NCBI RefSeq assembly: GCF_014489535.1
Contig: NZ_CP060783.1
Coordinates: 3,307,501 to 3,371,500 of the forward strand
Source of the DNA: Diaphorobacter aerolatus
GTDB lineage: Bacteria; Pseudomonadota; Gammaproteobacteria; Burkholderiales; Burkholderiaceae_C
Direction: 5' to 3'
Length of the DNA stretch: 64,000 nt
This document shows, in pieces, positions 1 to 17,338 of the stretch (position 1 is its first letter; each line of letters begins with the position of its first letter). The position numbers were made by a program, and so were the translations under genes. The notes beneath the pieces were generated by a model. The model did not search any database. It saw only the letters and a program-made list of their open reading frames with translations, and was not told the DNA's origin.

Positions 1-1952
<1,952 letters not shown>

Positions 1953-2078
1953 ATAACTTTGATAATGACTTTGAATAGCTCAAGACTTGTAAGTTATGCC
2001 AAGACGCAATCAAAACTGATCCCAGACTCTATGAATTCGCAACGCAGTTCTCCCACAGAACTGCCAAGCACCCCGTTA

Positions 2079-2193
2079 TGCCTGATGACCATAGCAAGTT
2101 GGCACCACTCCTTCCCATCCCGAACAGGACAGTGAAACGACTTCGCGCCGATGATAGTGCGGGTTCCCGTGTGAAAGTAGGTCATCGTCAGGC
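2079..2193 (+). rRNA. 5S ribosomal RNA
   Basis: Begins TGCCTGATGACCATAGC and ends GGTCATCGTCAGGC, so the 5' and 3' ends pair to form helix I. The internal CCCATCCCGAACAGGACAGTGAAACG is the typical loop B/C region of bacterial 5S. It lies about 125 bp after the 23S gene, as in a standard rrn operon. Ends are estimated to within about two bases. Confidence 0.95.
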
Positions 2194-2204
2194 TCTTACA
2201 GCCC

Positions 2205-2246
2205 AAGACGCCCTCCACTCCTCATGAGTCGGAGGGCGTCTTGCTT
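2205..2246 (+). terminator. Rho-independent terminator of the rrn operon
   Basis: A 12-bp perfect stem (AAGACGCCCTCC at 2205-2216, GGAGGGCGTCTT at 2231-2242) with a 14-base loop lies 12 bases after 5S. The T-rich tail is short (TTGCTTTG). It ends the rrn transcript before the opposing pseudopilin gene. Confidence 0.85.
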
Positions 2247-2293
2247 TGTGCGACGCACCAAATGAAAGCAGTGTGGGTTAGACGCAAGCCGCC

Positions 2294-2889
2294 TCAAGAG
2301 CAACTGGAGCCGGTGATCCAGCGAATGCGCCCGCCCGAGGAAACGCAAACTGCCATTTCCAGGCCTGATGTGCTGCCCAATGGTGATTGCGGTGAAATCA
2401 CAAAACTAGCGCCGACTCCGTTGATTGCGCCCCAGCGGTTGACGGTCAGGTAGGTGGCATTGCTTGTAAAGCGCACCGAGGTATTCGATGGCGCGGGAAA
2501 CGTTTGCAGCAACTCGTCTTCGCTGTTCACCGTGTATGCACCATCACCATTCTCGTCGCGAAACACGATCCAGCCGCAACTCCAGTCAGCGGGCGAGGCC
2601 GCACAGCTTCTGCCATCTGCGGCGTCGATTTTCTTCAGCTTGATGTCTTCCGAGCGTCGAACGGCGTCGGAGCGGGCGACTTGAAGCGCGCCCCTGAGCT
2701 CCATGACGGCCTGGTTGATCCGATACTTCTGGATCAATCTGGAGAAATCGGGCGTTGCCAACGTGACGAGAATCCCCAGCAGCGCGACGACGCAGAGAAG
2801 TTCGACAAGCGTGAATCCGACGAGGTTAATGCCCCACGCGGCGGCGTAGCTTTGGAGGAAGCATGCAGGCGATTCGTCGTGACTGACAT
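2294..2889 (-). CDS. FimT/GspH-type minor pseudopilin (apparent frameshift near the 5' end)
   Basis: On the minus strand the protein contains the prepilin cleavage and methylation signal GFTLVELL followed by a hydrophobic helix (CVVALLGILVTLATPDF). A GspH-like beta domain follows, ending in a Cys pair region (GRIRWITGSSCS). Such proteins are minor subunits of type IV pili, cut by the prepilin peptidase. The frame carrying this motif is open only back to about 2899 and has no ATG, GTG or TTG before it. An ATG at 2889 in the neighbouring frame (leader MSVTTNRLHASSKATPPRG) would join it if one base is restored in the CCCC run at 2832-2835, giving 198 residues. A rare ATT start at 2830 is the alternative. 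Confidence 0.7.
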
Positions 2890-3119
2890 GGAGTGGAGCT
2901 CAAAACCGGAAAACTTCCTTGTACCGGCAAGGAGTTCGCGATGGATTGATCTCGTTGGAACAGGCCCCAAGGGCACGGCGATGAAGAACAAAGTGAGGAG
3001 CGGTTCGCCACTTTCTCTACGCGTTTTCCCGGAAGTGGTGATCAACCCGGGCTAGAATGCTGAATGCAGTTGGACTGATTGGAAATTTCCACGGAACGCC
3101 AGAAATTTTTGGCAGTTTG

Positions 3120-3148
3120 TTGGAAGAGGCTAAAAAAGTCGCTATAAT
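3120..3148 (+). promoter_or_regulatory. Sigma-70 promoter of the tRNA-Tyr-Gly-Thr-tuf transcript
   Basis: TTGGAA (3120-3125) and a perfect TATAAT (3143-3148) are separated by 17 bp. The predicted start of transcription is just before tRNA-Tyr at 3161. Confidence 0.7.
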
Positions 3149-3160
3149 TGCAAGTTCTCC

Positions 3161-3246
3161 GGAGGGGTGCCCGAGTGGCTAAAGGGGGCAGACTGTAAAT
3201 CTGTTGGCTTACGCCTACACTGGTTCGAATCCAGTCCCCTCCACCA
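3161..3246 (+). tRNA. tRNA-Tyr (GTA)
   Basis: Class II tRNA with a long variable arm. The anticodon loop is CTGTAAA, the T-loop is TTCGAAT, the acceptor is GGAGGGG/CCCCTCC, and CCA is encoded. Confidence 0.96.
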
Positions 3247-3298
3247 AATTTTGAGAGTCGAGGTCCTCGTTGGGGTGCGACGCTGGTTGAATGACCGG

Positions 3299-3372
3299 GC
3301 GGGAGTAGTTCAATGGTAGAACCTTAGCCTTCCAAGCTAATGACGCGGGTTCGATTCCCGTCTCCCGCTCCA
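3299..3372 (+). tRNA. tRNA-Gly (TCC)
   Basis: Acceptor GCGGGAG/CTCCCGC, anticodon loop CTTCCAA within stem TTAGC/GCTAA, T-loop TTCGATT, CCA encoded. Confidence 0.96.
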
Positions 3373-3417
3373 TAGGTTGGTTTGGAGAAATGTTGGAGCG
3401 CAATGCGCTGTGAAGTT

Positions 3418-3492
<75 letters not shown>

Positions 3493-3557
3493 CAAGTTTC
3501 AGGTGCATCCGTTCGGGTAGCGCCTTTTATTTTGGGTGTAGTTTTCGGAGTCAAGAA

Positions 3558-4748
<1,191 letters not shown>

Positions 4749-4761
4749 TTCGTAGGATCGA

Positions 4762-4837
4762 AGGGGTATAGCTCAATTGGCAGAGCGTCGGTCTCCAAAA
4801 CCGAAGGTTGTAGGTTCGATTCCTACTGCCCCTGCCA
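4762..4837 (+). tRNA. tRNA-Trp (CCA)
   Basis: Acceptor AGGGGTA/TGCCCCT, anticodon loop CTCCAAA within stem TCGGT/ACCGA, T-loop TTCGATT, CCA encoded. It lies between tuf and secE, as is common in proteobacteria. Confidence 0.96.
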
Positions 4838-4855
4838 CCCAAGGGTGGTGAACAA

Positions 4856-4880
4856 AAGCCCGCCAAGCCCTGGCGGGCTT
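4856..4880 (+). terminator. Terminator or attenuator hairpin between tRNA-Trp and secE
   Basis: A 10-bp stem AAGCCCGCCA/TGGCGGGCTT with a 5-base loop. The downstream sequence (CGGCGTCTTG) is not T-rich, so termination may be partial or the hairpin may be an RNA-processing site. Confidence 0.6.
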
Positions 4881-4925
4881 CGGCGTCTTGTGAGATGCCG
4901 GAACAGGAAATGATTGCAGTCACTT

Positions 4926-5309
4926 ATGGCCACTTCTCAGGTTGAAACAGTTAGTACCGGCGCGGACAAGGCGAAGATCGCCCTTGCCGTTGTGCTGGTG
5001 CTGGCCTCCATTGCCGGGTTCTACTTGCTTTCGAGGCAAGGCCCGATCGTGCAGTGGGCGGTGCTATTGGCGGGCCTGGTCGCGGCCGTCGTGGTGTTTC
5101 TGGTTTCCGAGCCGGGACGCCAGTTCGTGGCTTTCGCGCGTGATGCGTGGAAGGAAGTGCACAAGGTTGTCTGGCCCACGCGCAAGGAAACCCTGCAGAT
5201 GACGGCCTATGTGTTCGCCTTCGTGGTGATCATGGCGCTGTTTCTGTGGTTCACGGACAAGACGCTGGAATGGCTTCTGTACGATTTGATTCTGGGCTGG
5301 AGGAAGTAA
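4926..5309 (+). CDS. secE: Preprotein translocase subunit SecE
   Basis: An inner-membrane subunit of the SecYEG channel. About 127 residues, with two N-terminal hydrophobic segments (ALAVVLVLASIAGFYLL and VQWAVLLAGLVAAVVVFLV), the conserved cytoplasmic hinge (FARDAWKEVHKVVWPTRKET), and a third membrane segment. The hinge and third segment are the functional SecE core. The ATG at 4926 (MATSQVE) is preferred from family similarity. A TTG at 4914 is better spaced from the AGGAA at 4905 and remains possible. nusG follows 3 bp after the stop. Confidence 0.95.
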   Translation: MATSQVETVSTGADKAKIALAVVLVLASIAGFYLLSRQGPIVQWAVLLAGLVAAVVVFLVSEPGRQFVAFARDAWKEVHKVVWPTRKETLQMTAYVFAFVVIMALFLWFTDKTLEWLLYDLILGWRK

Positions 5310-5312
5310 CTG

Positions 5313-5915
5313 ATGACTGATGACGCCATTGAGAATGCTGGCGCCGCGTCTGCGGTTCCGGCTCCTGTCGCATCTGGCAATCCGGATCTGCGTTGGTATA
5401 TCGTTCATGCCTATTCGGGCATGGAGAAGGCGGTAGAGCGCAACATCACGGAGCGCATCGCCCGTGCGGGCATGCAGGACAAGTTTGGCCGCATTCTGGT
5501 GCCGACCGAAGAAGTGGTCGAAATGAAGAATGGCCAGCGCAAGACGACCGAGCGTCGTCTGTACCCTGGCTATGTGTTCGTCGAAATGGTGATGGAAGAC
5601 GATACCTGGCATCTGGTCAAGCACACCAGCAAGGTCACGGGTTTCGTGGGAGGTTCGAAGAACCGTCCGGCCCCCATCTCCGACGATGAGGTGCAGAAGA
5701 TCGTCAGCCAGATGGAAGAGGGTACGGAGAAGCCACGTCACAAGATCGAGTTCACCGTGGGTGAGCTGATCCGAGTGAAGGAAGGCCCGTTCACCGACTT
5801 CAACGGTTCCGTGGAAGAAGTGAACTACGAAAAGAATCGTCTGCGCGTGTCGGTGATGATTTTTGGTCGCTCCACACCGGTCGAATTGGAATTCGCTCAG
5901 GTCGAAAAGACCTGA
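5313..5915 (+). CDS. nusG: Transcription termination/antitermination protein NusG
   Basis: A 200-residue factor that binds RNA polymerase and, in the known family, Rho or ribosomal protein S10. The NGN domain starts at about residue 27 ([20 protein letters not shown]) and includes [12 protein letters not shown]. The C-terminal KOW domain contains [22 protein letters not shown]. It sits 3 bp after secE in the standard secE-nusG pair. Confidence 0.97.
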   Translation: MTDDAIENAGAASAVPAPVASGNPDLRWYIVHAYSGMEKAVERNITERIARAGMQDKFGRILVPTEEVVEMKNGQRKTTERRLYPGYVFVEMVMEDDTWHLVKHTSKVTGFVGGSKNRPAPISDDEVQKIVSQMEEGTEKPRHKIEFTVGELIRVKEGPFTDFNGSVEEVNYEKNRLRVSVMIFGRSTPVELEFAQVEKT

Positions 5916-6045
5916 TCTGCAAAAAGATCAGTGAGTCGGTGCTTTACAGCTCTGTACCGGCAACCACTTTGTATTCGAGCTGCAACCCCGGGGAGCAGGC
6001 CTTGAACTTCAAGGTTTGCGTTATGACCCGCAAGGAAAACTAGCC
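5916..6045 (+). promoter_or_regulatory. nusG-rplK spacer / rplK leader
   Basis: A 130-bp spacer. It begins with a short hairpin CTGATC/GATCAG (5912-5931) with no T tail, then contains GC-rich sequence and ends with the rplK ribosome-binding site AAGGAAAA at about 6032. In other bacteria the L1 repressor site lies in this leader. I cannot draw a convincing L1 fold by eye, so regulation by L1 is inference from the family. Confidence 0.4.
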
Positions 6046-6477
6046 ATGGCGAAAAAAATCGTCGGCTTTATCAAGCTGCAAGTTCCAGCTGGTAAGGCAA
6101 ATCCATCTCCTCCAATCGGTCCGGCGCTGGGTCAGCGCGGTCTGAACATCATGGAATTCTGCAAGGCATTCAATGCGCAGACCCAGGGTGTTGAGCCCGG
6201 CCTGCCACTGCCTGTGGTGATCACTGCGTTTGCTGACAAGAGCTTCACGTTCATCATCAAGACGCCTCCAGCCACCGTGCTGATCAAGAAGGCCATCAAG
6301 CTGGACAAGGGTTCTTCGAATCCTCTGGCCACCAAGGTCGGCAAGATCACCCGCGCTCAGCTGGAAGAAATCGCCAAGACCAAGCTCAAGGACATGAACG
6401 CAGCCGACGTGGACGCTGCCGTGCGTACCCTGGCAGGTTCGGCCCGCTCCATGGGCGTTACTGTGGAAGGACTGTAA
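6046..6477 (+). CDS. rplK: 50S ribosomal protein L11
   Basis: 143 residues. The ATG at 6046, preceded by AAGGAAAA, gives [20 protein letters not shown], the normal N-terminus. The N-terminal domain has the thiostrepton-region prolines ([24 protein letters not shown]), followed by the RNA-binding C-terminal domain ([23 protein letters not shown]). It forms the GTPase-associated centre with 23S rRNA. rplA follows after 2 bp, so the pair is translationally close. Confidence 0.97.
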   Translation: MAKKIVGFIKLQVPAGKANPSPPIGPALGQRGLNIMEFCKAFNAQTQGVEPGLPLPVVITAFADKSFTFIIKTPPATVLIKKAIKLDKGSSNPLATKVGKITRAQLEEIAKTKLKDMNAADVDAAVRTLAGSARSMGVTVEGL

Positions 6478-6479
6478 TC

Positions 6480-7175
6480 ATGGCAAAGTTGACCAAGAAG
6501 CAAAAAGCATTGGCCGGCAAGGTCGACAGCAACAAGCTGTACCCATTCGCCGACGCTGTGGCTATCGTGAAGGAAGCCGCTACCGCCAAGTTCGACGAGT
6601 CCATCGACGTTGCTGTGCAACTCGGCGTGGATGCCAAGAAGTCGGACCAGGTCGTGCGTGGCGCCGTCGTGCTGCCCCATGGAACTGGCAAGACCACGCG
6701 CGTGGCTGTGTTCGCCCAAGGCGCCAAGGCTGATGAAGCCAAGGCTGCCGGTGCCGACATCGTCGGCATGGATGATCTGGCTGCCATGGTCAAGGCTGGC
6801 GACATGCCTTTCGACGTGGTGATCGCTGCTCCCGACGCAATGCGTGTCGTGGGTACGCTCGGTCAGATCCTCGGCCCACGTGGCCTGATGCCCAACCCCA
6901 AGGTGGGCACCGTGACTCCTGACGTGGCTACTGCCGTCAAGAACGCCAAGGCTGGCCAGATCCAGTTCCGCGTTGACAAGGCCGGCATCATCCACGGCAC
7001 CATTGGCCGTCGCTCGTTCGAGAACGACAAGCTCCAGGGCAACCTGGCCGCTCTGATCGACGCTCTGAACAAGTCCAAGCCTGCTACGAGCAAGGGCGTT
7101 TACCTGCGCAAGGTCGCAGTGTCTTCGACGATGGGCGTTGGCGTCCGCGTTGATACACAGACCATCGCAGCGTAA
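6480..7175 (+). CDS. rplA: 50S ribosomal protein L1
   Basis: 231 residues, the typical length. It contains the L1 signature around [15 protein letters not shown] and [17 protein letters not shown], forming the L1 stalk. In E. coli L1 also represses translation of its own operon. The gene starts 2 bp after rplK. No anomalies. Confidence 0.97.
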   Translation: MAKLTKKQKALAGKVDSNKLYPFADAVAIVKEAATAKFDESIDVAVQLGVDAKKSDQVVRGAVVLPHGTGKTTRVAVFAQGAKADEAKAAGADIVGMDDLAAMVKAGDMPFDVVIAAPDAMRVVGTLGQILGPRGLMPNPKVGTVTPDVATAVKNAKAGQIQFRVDKAGIIHGTIGRRSFENDKLQGNLAALIDALNKSKPATSKGVYLRKVAVSSTMGVGVRVDTQTIAA

Positions 7176-7416
7176 TTGCCTTGAAAAGATCTTGAGGCGC
7201 TTGCAAGAGTGCCTCAGTGGTGGGTCGGCGCAGAGATGCGTCGGGTCATCCAAGACCGTTGGTGTGCAGATTCGCTGCACTTAAATCATGTGGATGCCAA
7301 CGCAGATGGCGATCCCGCTGCAGATGGAACGAGAAATTTTTCCTCAACAGTTGGTCGCTGCAACTTAAGCGCGCACAGAGAGCCTGGCTCGAAGTGCGCA
7401 AATGAAGGAGTAGACC
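7176..7416 (+). promoter_or_regulatory. rplJ leader (likely L10 autoregulatory leader)
   Basis: A 241-bp untranslated stretch between rplA and rplJ. It contains a hairpin GAGGCGC/GTGCCTC (7194-7215) and a stem around GTGCAGATTCGCTGCAC (7272-7288), and ends with AAGGAG at 7405-7410. In known bacteria the L10-(L7/L12)4 complex binds an RNA structure here to repress rplJL. Position and structure fit that role, but the binding fold was not computed. Confidence 0.55.
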
Positions 7417-7923
7417 TTGAGTCTTAATCGCAGTGAGAAAGAAGCGGTCATCAATGAAGTGACCAGCCTCGCCGCAAAAGCTCAAACGCTGGTGATCGCG
7501 GAATACCGTGGCATCACGGTCGCTGACATGACCAAACTGCGCGTTGATGCTCGCAGCAAGGGCGTTTCCCTGAGCGTTCTGAAGAACACTCTGGCACGTC
7601 GTGCTGTGGCTGGCAGCCAGTTCGACATCGTCGCCGACCAGATGACCGGTCCTCTGATCTATGGCTTCTCCGAAGACGCTGTGGCCGCCGCCAAGGTGGT
7701 GGCCGACTTCGCGAAGACCAACGACAAGTTGGTGATTCGCGGTGGCGCCTTCGCAGGCAAGGCCCTGGACGTGAACGGCGTTAAGGAACTGGCGAACATT
7801 CCTACCAAGGAAGTTCTGCTGGCTCAGCTGTGTGGCTTGCTCATGTCGCCTATCTCGCGTACAGCCGTTGTGCTGGGCGCTCTGGCGGCAAAGAAGGGCG
7901 AAGGCGAAACTGCAGCTGCTTAA
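7417..7923 (+). CDS. rplJ: 50S ribosomal protein L10
   Basis: 168 residues. It starts at TTG 7417, six bases after a strong AAGGAG (7405-7410); the first residues [14 protein letters not shown] match betaproteobacterial L10. The N-terminal rRNA-binding domain ([30 protein letters not shown]) is followed by the C-terminal helix that binds L7/L12 dimers. rplL follows 52 bp downstream. Confidence 0.96.
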   Translation: MSLNRSEKEAVINEVTSLAAKAQTLVIAEYRGITVADMTKLRVDARSKGVSLSVLKNTLARRAVAGSQFDIVADQMTGPLIYGFSEDAVAAAKVVADFAKTNDKLVIRGGAFAGKALDVNGVKELANIPTKEVLLAQLCGLLMSPISRTAVVLGALAAKKGEGETAAA

Positions 7924-7975
7924 ATTTGAAAAGCACGCAGTCGTCCCCATATAAACCAATTGTTAGGAAATCAAA

Positions 7976-8352
7976 ATGGCATTCGATAAAGACGCATTCT
8001 TGACCGCGCTGGACAGCATGACGGTCATGGAACTCAATGAGCTGGTTAAGGCCATTGAAGAGAAGTTCGGCGTGTCCGCCGCTGCTATGGCTGCTCCCGC
8101 TGCTGGCGGTGCCGGCGGTGGCGCTGCTGCTGTGGAAGAAAAGACTGAATTCAACCTGGTTCTGCTCGAAACAGGTGCCAACAAGGTTGGCGTGATCAAG
8201 GCCGTGCGTGAAATCACCGGTCTGGGCCTGAAGGAAGCCAAGGACATGGTCGACGGCGCTCCCAAGACCCTGAAGGAAGCCATGCCAAGGCTGACGCCGA
8301 AGCAGCTGCCAAGAAGCTGACCGAAGCTGGTGCCAAGGCTGAACTGAAGTAA
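7976..8352 (+). CDS. rplL: 50S ribosomal protein L7/L12 (one-base frameshift near the 3' end)
   Basis: The protein starts [20 protein letters not shown] and has the N-terminal dimerization domain, an Ala/Gly hinge (residues about 40-56), and the C-terminal domain ([21 protein letters not shown]). As written, translation runs to a premature stop at 8320 with the foreign tail [12 protein letters not shown]. Restoring one G after the ATG at 8282-8284 yields [24 protein letters not shown] and a stop at 8350-8352, exactly the family C-terminus and 125 residues. L7/L12 forms the ribosomal stalk that recruits translation GTPases. A real truncation of this near-essential factor is unlikely, so a base-calling error is favoured. 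Confidence 0.93.
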
Positions 8353-8368
8353 TTCTTTCAGTTTTGAG

Positions 8369-8400
8369 GGCTGGAGGTTCCGATGGGGCCTCCAGCCTTT
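8369..8400 (+). terminator. Attenuator-type hairpin between rplL and rpoB
   Basis: A 9-bp perfect stem GGCTGGAGG/CCTCCAGCC with an 11-base loop followed by TTTGG, 16 bp after the rplL stop. In E. coli a partial terminator in this gap reduces rpoBC relative to rplJL transcription; the weak T tail here fits partial termination. Confidence 0.7.
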
Positions 8401-8736
8401 GGCGCTTCTGGCAAACGGCTTTGTCCGCTCGTCGGAACGCAACTTGTCTGGCGACCGCCCGGTCGTTTTGTTGTCAGATCAAGGGCTAATTTGGGGGCAG
8501 TGGCGTCCGGTAGATGTGGGCGCGCAGAGAGTAAGTAGAGTGCACCAGAAAGCGGTTTCACTGTAACCGTTTTCTAGTGCCTTCTGATTCATCCGACAGC
8601 AGAAGGTGCCTTGGTTCGGGCGATGTGCAATGCATCGCCGTCCGCCATGGTTGGTAGTGGCCAACCGCCAAGCCTACAAGCACGCCTTGTAGGGCAGTCG
8701 TCGAAGACCAGTTTCATGTCTTTGCCTGGAGATCTC
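8401..8736 (+). promoter_or_regulatory. rpoB leader with stem-loops
   Basis: A 336-bp stretch without a recognisable gene. It contains a hairpin GGCGATG/CATCGCC (8619-8639) and a weaker one around CGGTTTCACTGTAACCG (about 8552-8568). The rpoB ribosome-binding site is GGAG at 8728. A frame open from 8611 into rpoB is not used for the start because family similarity begins at 8737. RNA processing as in the E. coli rplL-rpoB gap is possible. Confidence 0.45.
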
Positions 8737-11700
8737 ATGGCCCAAACTTCCACGTACAGCTACACCGAGCGCAAGCGGATTCGCAAGAGCTTCGGCAGCC
8801 GTGACAGTGTGCTCAAAGTGCCTTACCTGTTGCAGATGCAGCGCGATGCGTACACCGCATTCCTGCAATCCGGGACAGCCCCGCAAAAGCGCAGCGATGA
8901 CGGCTTGCAAGCCGCATTCAATGCTGCATTCCCCATCGTTTCGCACAACGGTTTCGTCGAAATGAAGTTTGTCGAGTACAACCTCGCCAAACCCGCATTC
9001 GACGTGCGTGAGTGCCAGACCCGTGGTCTGACCTTTGCATCGGCCGTGCGCGCCAAGGTGCAATTGATCATCTACGACCGCGAATCTTCCACGTCCCAGT
9101 CCAAGGTGGTCAAGGAAGTGAAGGAGCAGGAAGTCTACATGGGCGAAGTGCCCCTGATGACTGACAAGGGCTCGTTCATCATCAACGGTACCGAGCGCGT
9201 GATCGTGTCTCAGCTGCACCGCTCGCCCGGCGTGTTCTTCGAGCACGACAAGGGAAAGACCCACAGCTCGGGCAAGCTGCTGTTCTCGGCACGCATCATT
9301 CCCTACCGTGGTTCGTGGCTCGACTTCGAATTCGATCCGAAGGACATCCTGTACTTCCGCGTCGACCGTCGCCGCAAGATGCCCGTGACGATTCTGCTCA
9401 AGGCCATCGGCCTGAACCCGGAATCGATCCTCGCGAACTTCTTCGTCAACGACAACTTCCGCCTGATGGACAGCGGCGCGCAGATGGAATTCGTGCCCGA
9501 TCGCTTCAAGGGCGAGGTCGCACGTTTTGACATCACGGACAAGTCCGGCAAGGTGGTCGTCGCCAAGGACAAGCGCATCACCGCGCGCCACACCCGCGAA
9601 CTCGAGCAATCGAACACCACCCACGTGAGCGTGCCCGAGGATTTCCTCATCGGCCGCGTGGTGGCCCGCAACATCGTGGACACCGACACCGGTGAAATCA
9701 TCGCCAAGGCCAACGAAGAGCTGACCGAAGCGCTGCTCAAAAAGCTGCGCTCCGCCGGCGTGCGCGAAATCCAGTGCATCTACACCAACGAGCTGGATCA
9801 GGGCGCGTACATGTCGCAGACCCTGCGCATCGACGAAACCGTGGACGAGTTCGCGGCGCGTGTGGCCATCTACCGCATGATGCGTCCCGGCGAGCCACCA
9901 ACGGAAGACGCCGTGCAGGCACTGTTCCAGCGCCTGTTCTACAACCCGGACACCTACGACCTGTCGCGCGTGGGCCGCATGAAGTTCAACGCCAAGGTCG
10001 GACGCGATGGCGCGACCGGCCCGATGGTGCTGGACAACGACGACATCCTGTCGGTGGTGAAGATCCTCGTGGACCTGCGCAACGGCAAGGGCGAAGTCGA
10101 TGACATCGATCACCTGGGCAATCGCCGCGTGCGCTGCGTGGGCGAGCTGGCCGAAAACCAGTACCGCACCGGTCTGGCACGTATCGAGAAGGCCGTGAAG
10201 GAGCGTCTGGGTCAGGCCGAGCAAGAGCCGCTGATGCCGCACGACCTGATCAACTCCAAGCCGATCTCTGCCGCACTGAAGGAATTCTTCGGCGCATCGC
10301 AGCTCTCGCAGTTCATGGACCAGACCAACCCTCTGGCCGAGATCACCCACAAGCGCCGCGTATCGGCACTTGGCCCGGGCGGTTTGACGCGCGAGCGTGC
10401 CGGCTTCGAAGTGCGTGACGTGCACGTGACCCACTACGGTCGCGTCTGCCCGATCGAAACGCCTGAAGGTCCGAACATCGGTCTGATCAACTCGCTGGCC
10501 TTGTACGCCCGCCTGAACGAATACGGTTTCATCGAGACACCGTATCGCCGCGTGGTGGATGGAAAGGTCACGATGGAGATCGACTACCTGTCGGCCATCG
10601 AAGAAGGCAAGTACATCATCGCCCAGGCCAATGCGGCGCTCGACGACACTGGCCGCCTGACCGGTGATCTGGTGTCGGCGCGTGAGCAGGGTGAATCCAC
10701 CCTCGTGTCCGCCGAGCGCGTGCAGTACATGGACGTGTCGCCTGCGCAGATCGTCTCCGTGGCGGCCTCGCTGGTTCCGTTCCTCGAACACGACGATGCG
10801 AACCGCGCGCTGATGGGCGCCAACATGTCGCGTCAGGCCGTGCCTGTGCTGCGTCCCGAAAAGCCGATGGTCGGCACGGGCATCGAGCGCGTGGCGGCGG
10901 TGGACTCCGGCACCGTGGTGACGGCAACGCGTGGTGGCGTGGTGGACTATGTCGATGCCACCCGCATCGTGGTGCGTGTGAACGACGACGAAGCCGTTGC
11001 AGGCGAAGTCGGCGTGGACATCTACAACCTCATCAAGTACCAGCGTTCCAACCAGAACACCAACATCCACCAGCGTCCCATCGTCCAGAAGGGCGACAAG
11101 CTGGCCAAGGGTGACGTGGTGGCCGACGGTGCCTCGACCGATCTGGGTGAAATCGCCATCGGCCAGAACATGCTGATCGCGTTCATGCCATGGAACGGCT
11201 ACAACTACGAAGACTCGGTGATGATCAACGAGCGCATCGTGGCAGAAGACCGCTACACCTCGATCCACATCGAGGAACTGGTGGTGATGGCGCGCGACAC
11301 CAAGCTCGGTGCCGAGGAAATCACGCGCGACATTCCGAATCTCTCGGAGCAGCAACTGAACCGCCTCGACGAGTCCGGCATCATCTACGTGGGTGCGGAA
11401 GTGCAGCCCGGCGACACGCTGGTCGGCAAGGTCACGCCCAAGGGCGAGACCACGCTCACGCCGGAAGAAAAGCTGCTGCGCGCGATCTTCGGCGAGAAGG
11501 CTTCGGACGTGAAGGACACCTCGCTGCGTGTGGATCAGGGCTCGCAAGGCACCGTGATCGACGTGCAGGTGTTCACGCGTGAAGGCATCCAGCGCGACAA
11601 GCGCGCCCAGCAGATCATCGACGATGAACTCAAGCGCTATCGCCTCGACCTGAACGACCAGCTTCGCATCGTGGAAGCCGACGCGTTCGACCGTATCGAG

Positions 11701-12861
11701 AAGCTGCTGATCGGCCATGTCGCCAACGGCGGCCCGCAGAAGCTCGCCAAGGGCACGAAGATCGACAAGGCGTATCTCGACGGCGTGGACAAGTTCCACT
11801 GGTTCGACATCCGTCCTGCCGAAGACAACGTCGCTTCGCAGCTCGAGTCGATCAAGAACGCGCTGGAGCAGACACGTCACGCCTTCGATCTGGCCTTTGA
11901 AGAAAAGCGCAAGAAGCTCACGCAAGGTGATGAGCTGCCCGCTGGCGTGCTGAAGATGGTCAAGGTCTACCTTGCCGTCAAGCGTCGCCTGCAGCCCGGT
12001 GACAAGATGGCCGGCCGTCACGGCAACAAGGGCGTGGTCTCCAAGATCACGCCGGTGGAAGACATGCCGTATCTGGCCGACGGAACCACCGCCGACATCG
12101 TGCTGAACCCGCTGGGCGTGCCATCGCGCATGAACATCGGTCAGGTGCTCGAAGTCCACCTGGGCTGGGCCGGCAAGGGTCTGGGTCATCGCATCGACGC
12201 GATGCTGCGCGATCATGCACGTGCCGAAGAAATTCGCGCGCTGATGGAGCAGATCTACAACTCGAGCGGTCGCAAGGAAGAGCTGTCGCAGTTGACCGAC
12301 GACGAAGTGATGTCGATGGCGGACAACCTGCGCACCGGCGTGCCTTATGCATCGCCCGTGTTCGATGGCGCCTCGGAAGCCGAGATCAAGGACATGCTCA
12401 AGCTGGCCTATCCGGAAGACATCGCCAAGTCCAAGGGCCTGACCGACACACGTACCCAGGCCTACCTGTATGACGGCCGTACCGGCGAGCGCTTCGAGCG
12501 CCCGACGACCATCGGCTACATGCATTACCTGAAGCTGCACCATCTGGTCGACGACAAGATGCATGCGCGCTCCACCGGTCCGTACTCGCTCGTGACGCAG
12601 CAGCCGCTCGGCGGCAAGGCCCAGTTCGGCGGCCAGCGTTTCGGTGAGATGGAAGTGTGGGCGCTCGAGGCCTACGGCGCCGCCTACGTGCTGCAGGAAA
12701 TGCTGACGGTGAAGTCCGACGACGTGGTGGGTCGTACCAAGGTGTACGAGAACATCGTCAAGGGCGAACACTCGATCGAAGCCGGCATGCCGGAATCGTT
12801 CAATGTGCTGGTCAAGGAAATCCGTTCCTTGGGCCTGGACATCGAACTGGAACGTTCTTAA
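8737..12861 (+). CDS. rpoB: DNA-directed RNA polymerase subunit beta
   Basis: 1374 residues, normal for betaproteobacteria. Start ATG 8737 ([20 protein letters not shown]) follows GGAG at 8728. The rifampicin region ([20 protein letters not shown], about residue 517 onward) looks wild type. The catalytic segments [22 protein letters not shown] and the C-terminal [20 protein letters not shown] are all present. It forms the polymerase active centre with beta'. rpoC starts 22 bp downstream. The reading frame is intact throughout. Confidence 0.98.
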   Translation: MAQTSTYSYTERKRIRKSFGSRDSVLKVPYLLQMQRDAYTAFLQSGTAPQKRSDDGLQAAFNAAFPIVSHNGFVEMKFVEYNLAKPAFDVRECQTRGLTFASAVRAKVQLIIYDRESSTSQSKVVKEVKEQEVYMGEVPLMTDKGSFIINGTERVIVSQLHRSPGVFFEHDKGKTHSSGKLLFSARIIPYRGSWLDFEFDPKDILYFRVDRRRKMPVTILLKAIGLNPESILANFFVNDNFRLMDSGAQMEFVPDRFKGEVARFDITDKSGKVVVAKDKRITARHTRELEQSNTTHVSVPEDFLIGRVVARNIVDTDTGEIIAKANEELTEALLKKLRSAGVREIQCIYTNELDQGAYMSQTLRIDETVDEFAARVAIYRMMRPGEPPTEDAVQALFQRLFYNPDTYDLSRVGRMKFNAKVGRDGATGPMVLDNDDILSVVKILVDLRNGKGEVDDIDHLGNRRVRCVGELAENQYRTGLARIEKAVKERLGQAEQEPLMPHDLINSKPISAALKEFFGASQLSQFMDQTNPLAEITHKRRVSALGPGGLTRERAGFEVRDVHVTHYGRVCPIETPEGPNIGLINSLALYARLNEYGFIETPYRRVVDGKVTMEIDYLSAIEEGKYIIAQANAALDDTGRLTGDLVSAREQGESTLVSAERVQYMDVSPAQIVSVAASLVPFLEHDDANRALMGANMSRQAVPVLRPEKPMVGTGIERVAAVDSGTVVTATRGGVVDYVDATRIVVRVNDDEAVAGEVGVDIYNLIKYQRSNQNTNIHQRPIVQKGDKLAKGDVVADGASTDLGEIAIGQNMLIAFMPWNGYNYEDSVMINERIVAEDRYTSIHIEELVVMARDTKLGAEEITRDIPNLSEQQLNRLDESGIIYVGAEVQPGDTLVGKVTPKGETTLTPEEKLLRAIFGEKASDVKDTSLRVDQGSQGTVIDVQVFTREGIQRDKRAQQIIDDELKRYRLDLNDQLRIVEADAFDRIEKLLIGHVANGGPQKLAKGTKIDKAYLDGVDKFHWFDIRPAEDNVASQLESIKNALEQTRHAFDLAFEEKRKKLTQGDELPAGVLKMVKVYLAVKRRLQPGDKMAGRHGNKGVVSKITPVEDMPYLADGTTADIVLNPLGVPSRMNIGQVLEVHLGWAGKGLGHRIDAMLRDHARAEEIRALMEQIYNSSGRKEELSQLTDDEVMSMADNLRTGVPYASPVFDGASEAEIKDMLKLAYPEDIAKSKGLTDTRTQAYLYDGRTGERFERPTTIGYMHYLKLHHLVDDKMHARSTGPYSLVTQQPLGGKAQFGGQRFGEMEVWALEAYGAAYVLQEMLTVKSDDVVGRTKVYENIVKGEHSIEAGMPESFNVLVKEIRSLGLDIELERS

Positions 12862-12883
12862 TCATTGAAAAGGGAAAGAGTCC

Positions 12884-17119
<4,236 letters not shown>

Positions 17120-17179
17120 TGACGCGGCTGCGGCCAGACATGCCGCAGAAATCAACTTCGGTTGATGATGGCTGAACAG

Positions 17180-17232
17180 ACTCCCGCCCCGCTGTGCATT
17201 GCATGTACAGACGGTGCGGGAGTTTTCTTTTT
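17180..17232 (+). terminator. Rho-independent terminator after rpoC
   Basis: Stem ACTCCCGC (17180-17187) / GCGGGAGT (17216-17223), enlarged by an internal imperfect stem, followed by TTTTCTTTTTG. It ends the secE-rpoC transcription block. Confidence 0.85.
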
Positions 17233-17338
17233 GTGAGGTGTCCGGGCGAGTTTGCACGGCCCTGATGCTCTACATTGCAGGCATGCCGCGCGCATTCGAA
17301 AAAACATCCCATCAACAACGACCGGAGGATCCCGACGT

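Noticed and set aside
8674..12771. A 1365-codon minus-strand frame opposite rpoB
   Set aside because: It is an antisense shadow of a GC-rich conserved gene; its composition (His/Val/Gln-rich) mirrors rpoB codons.
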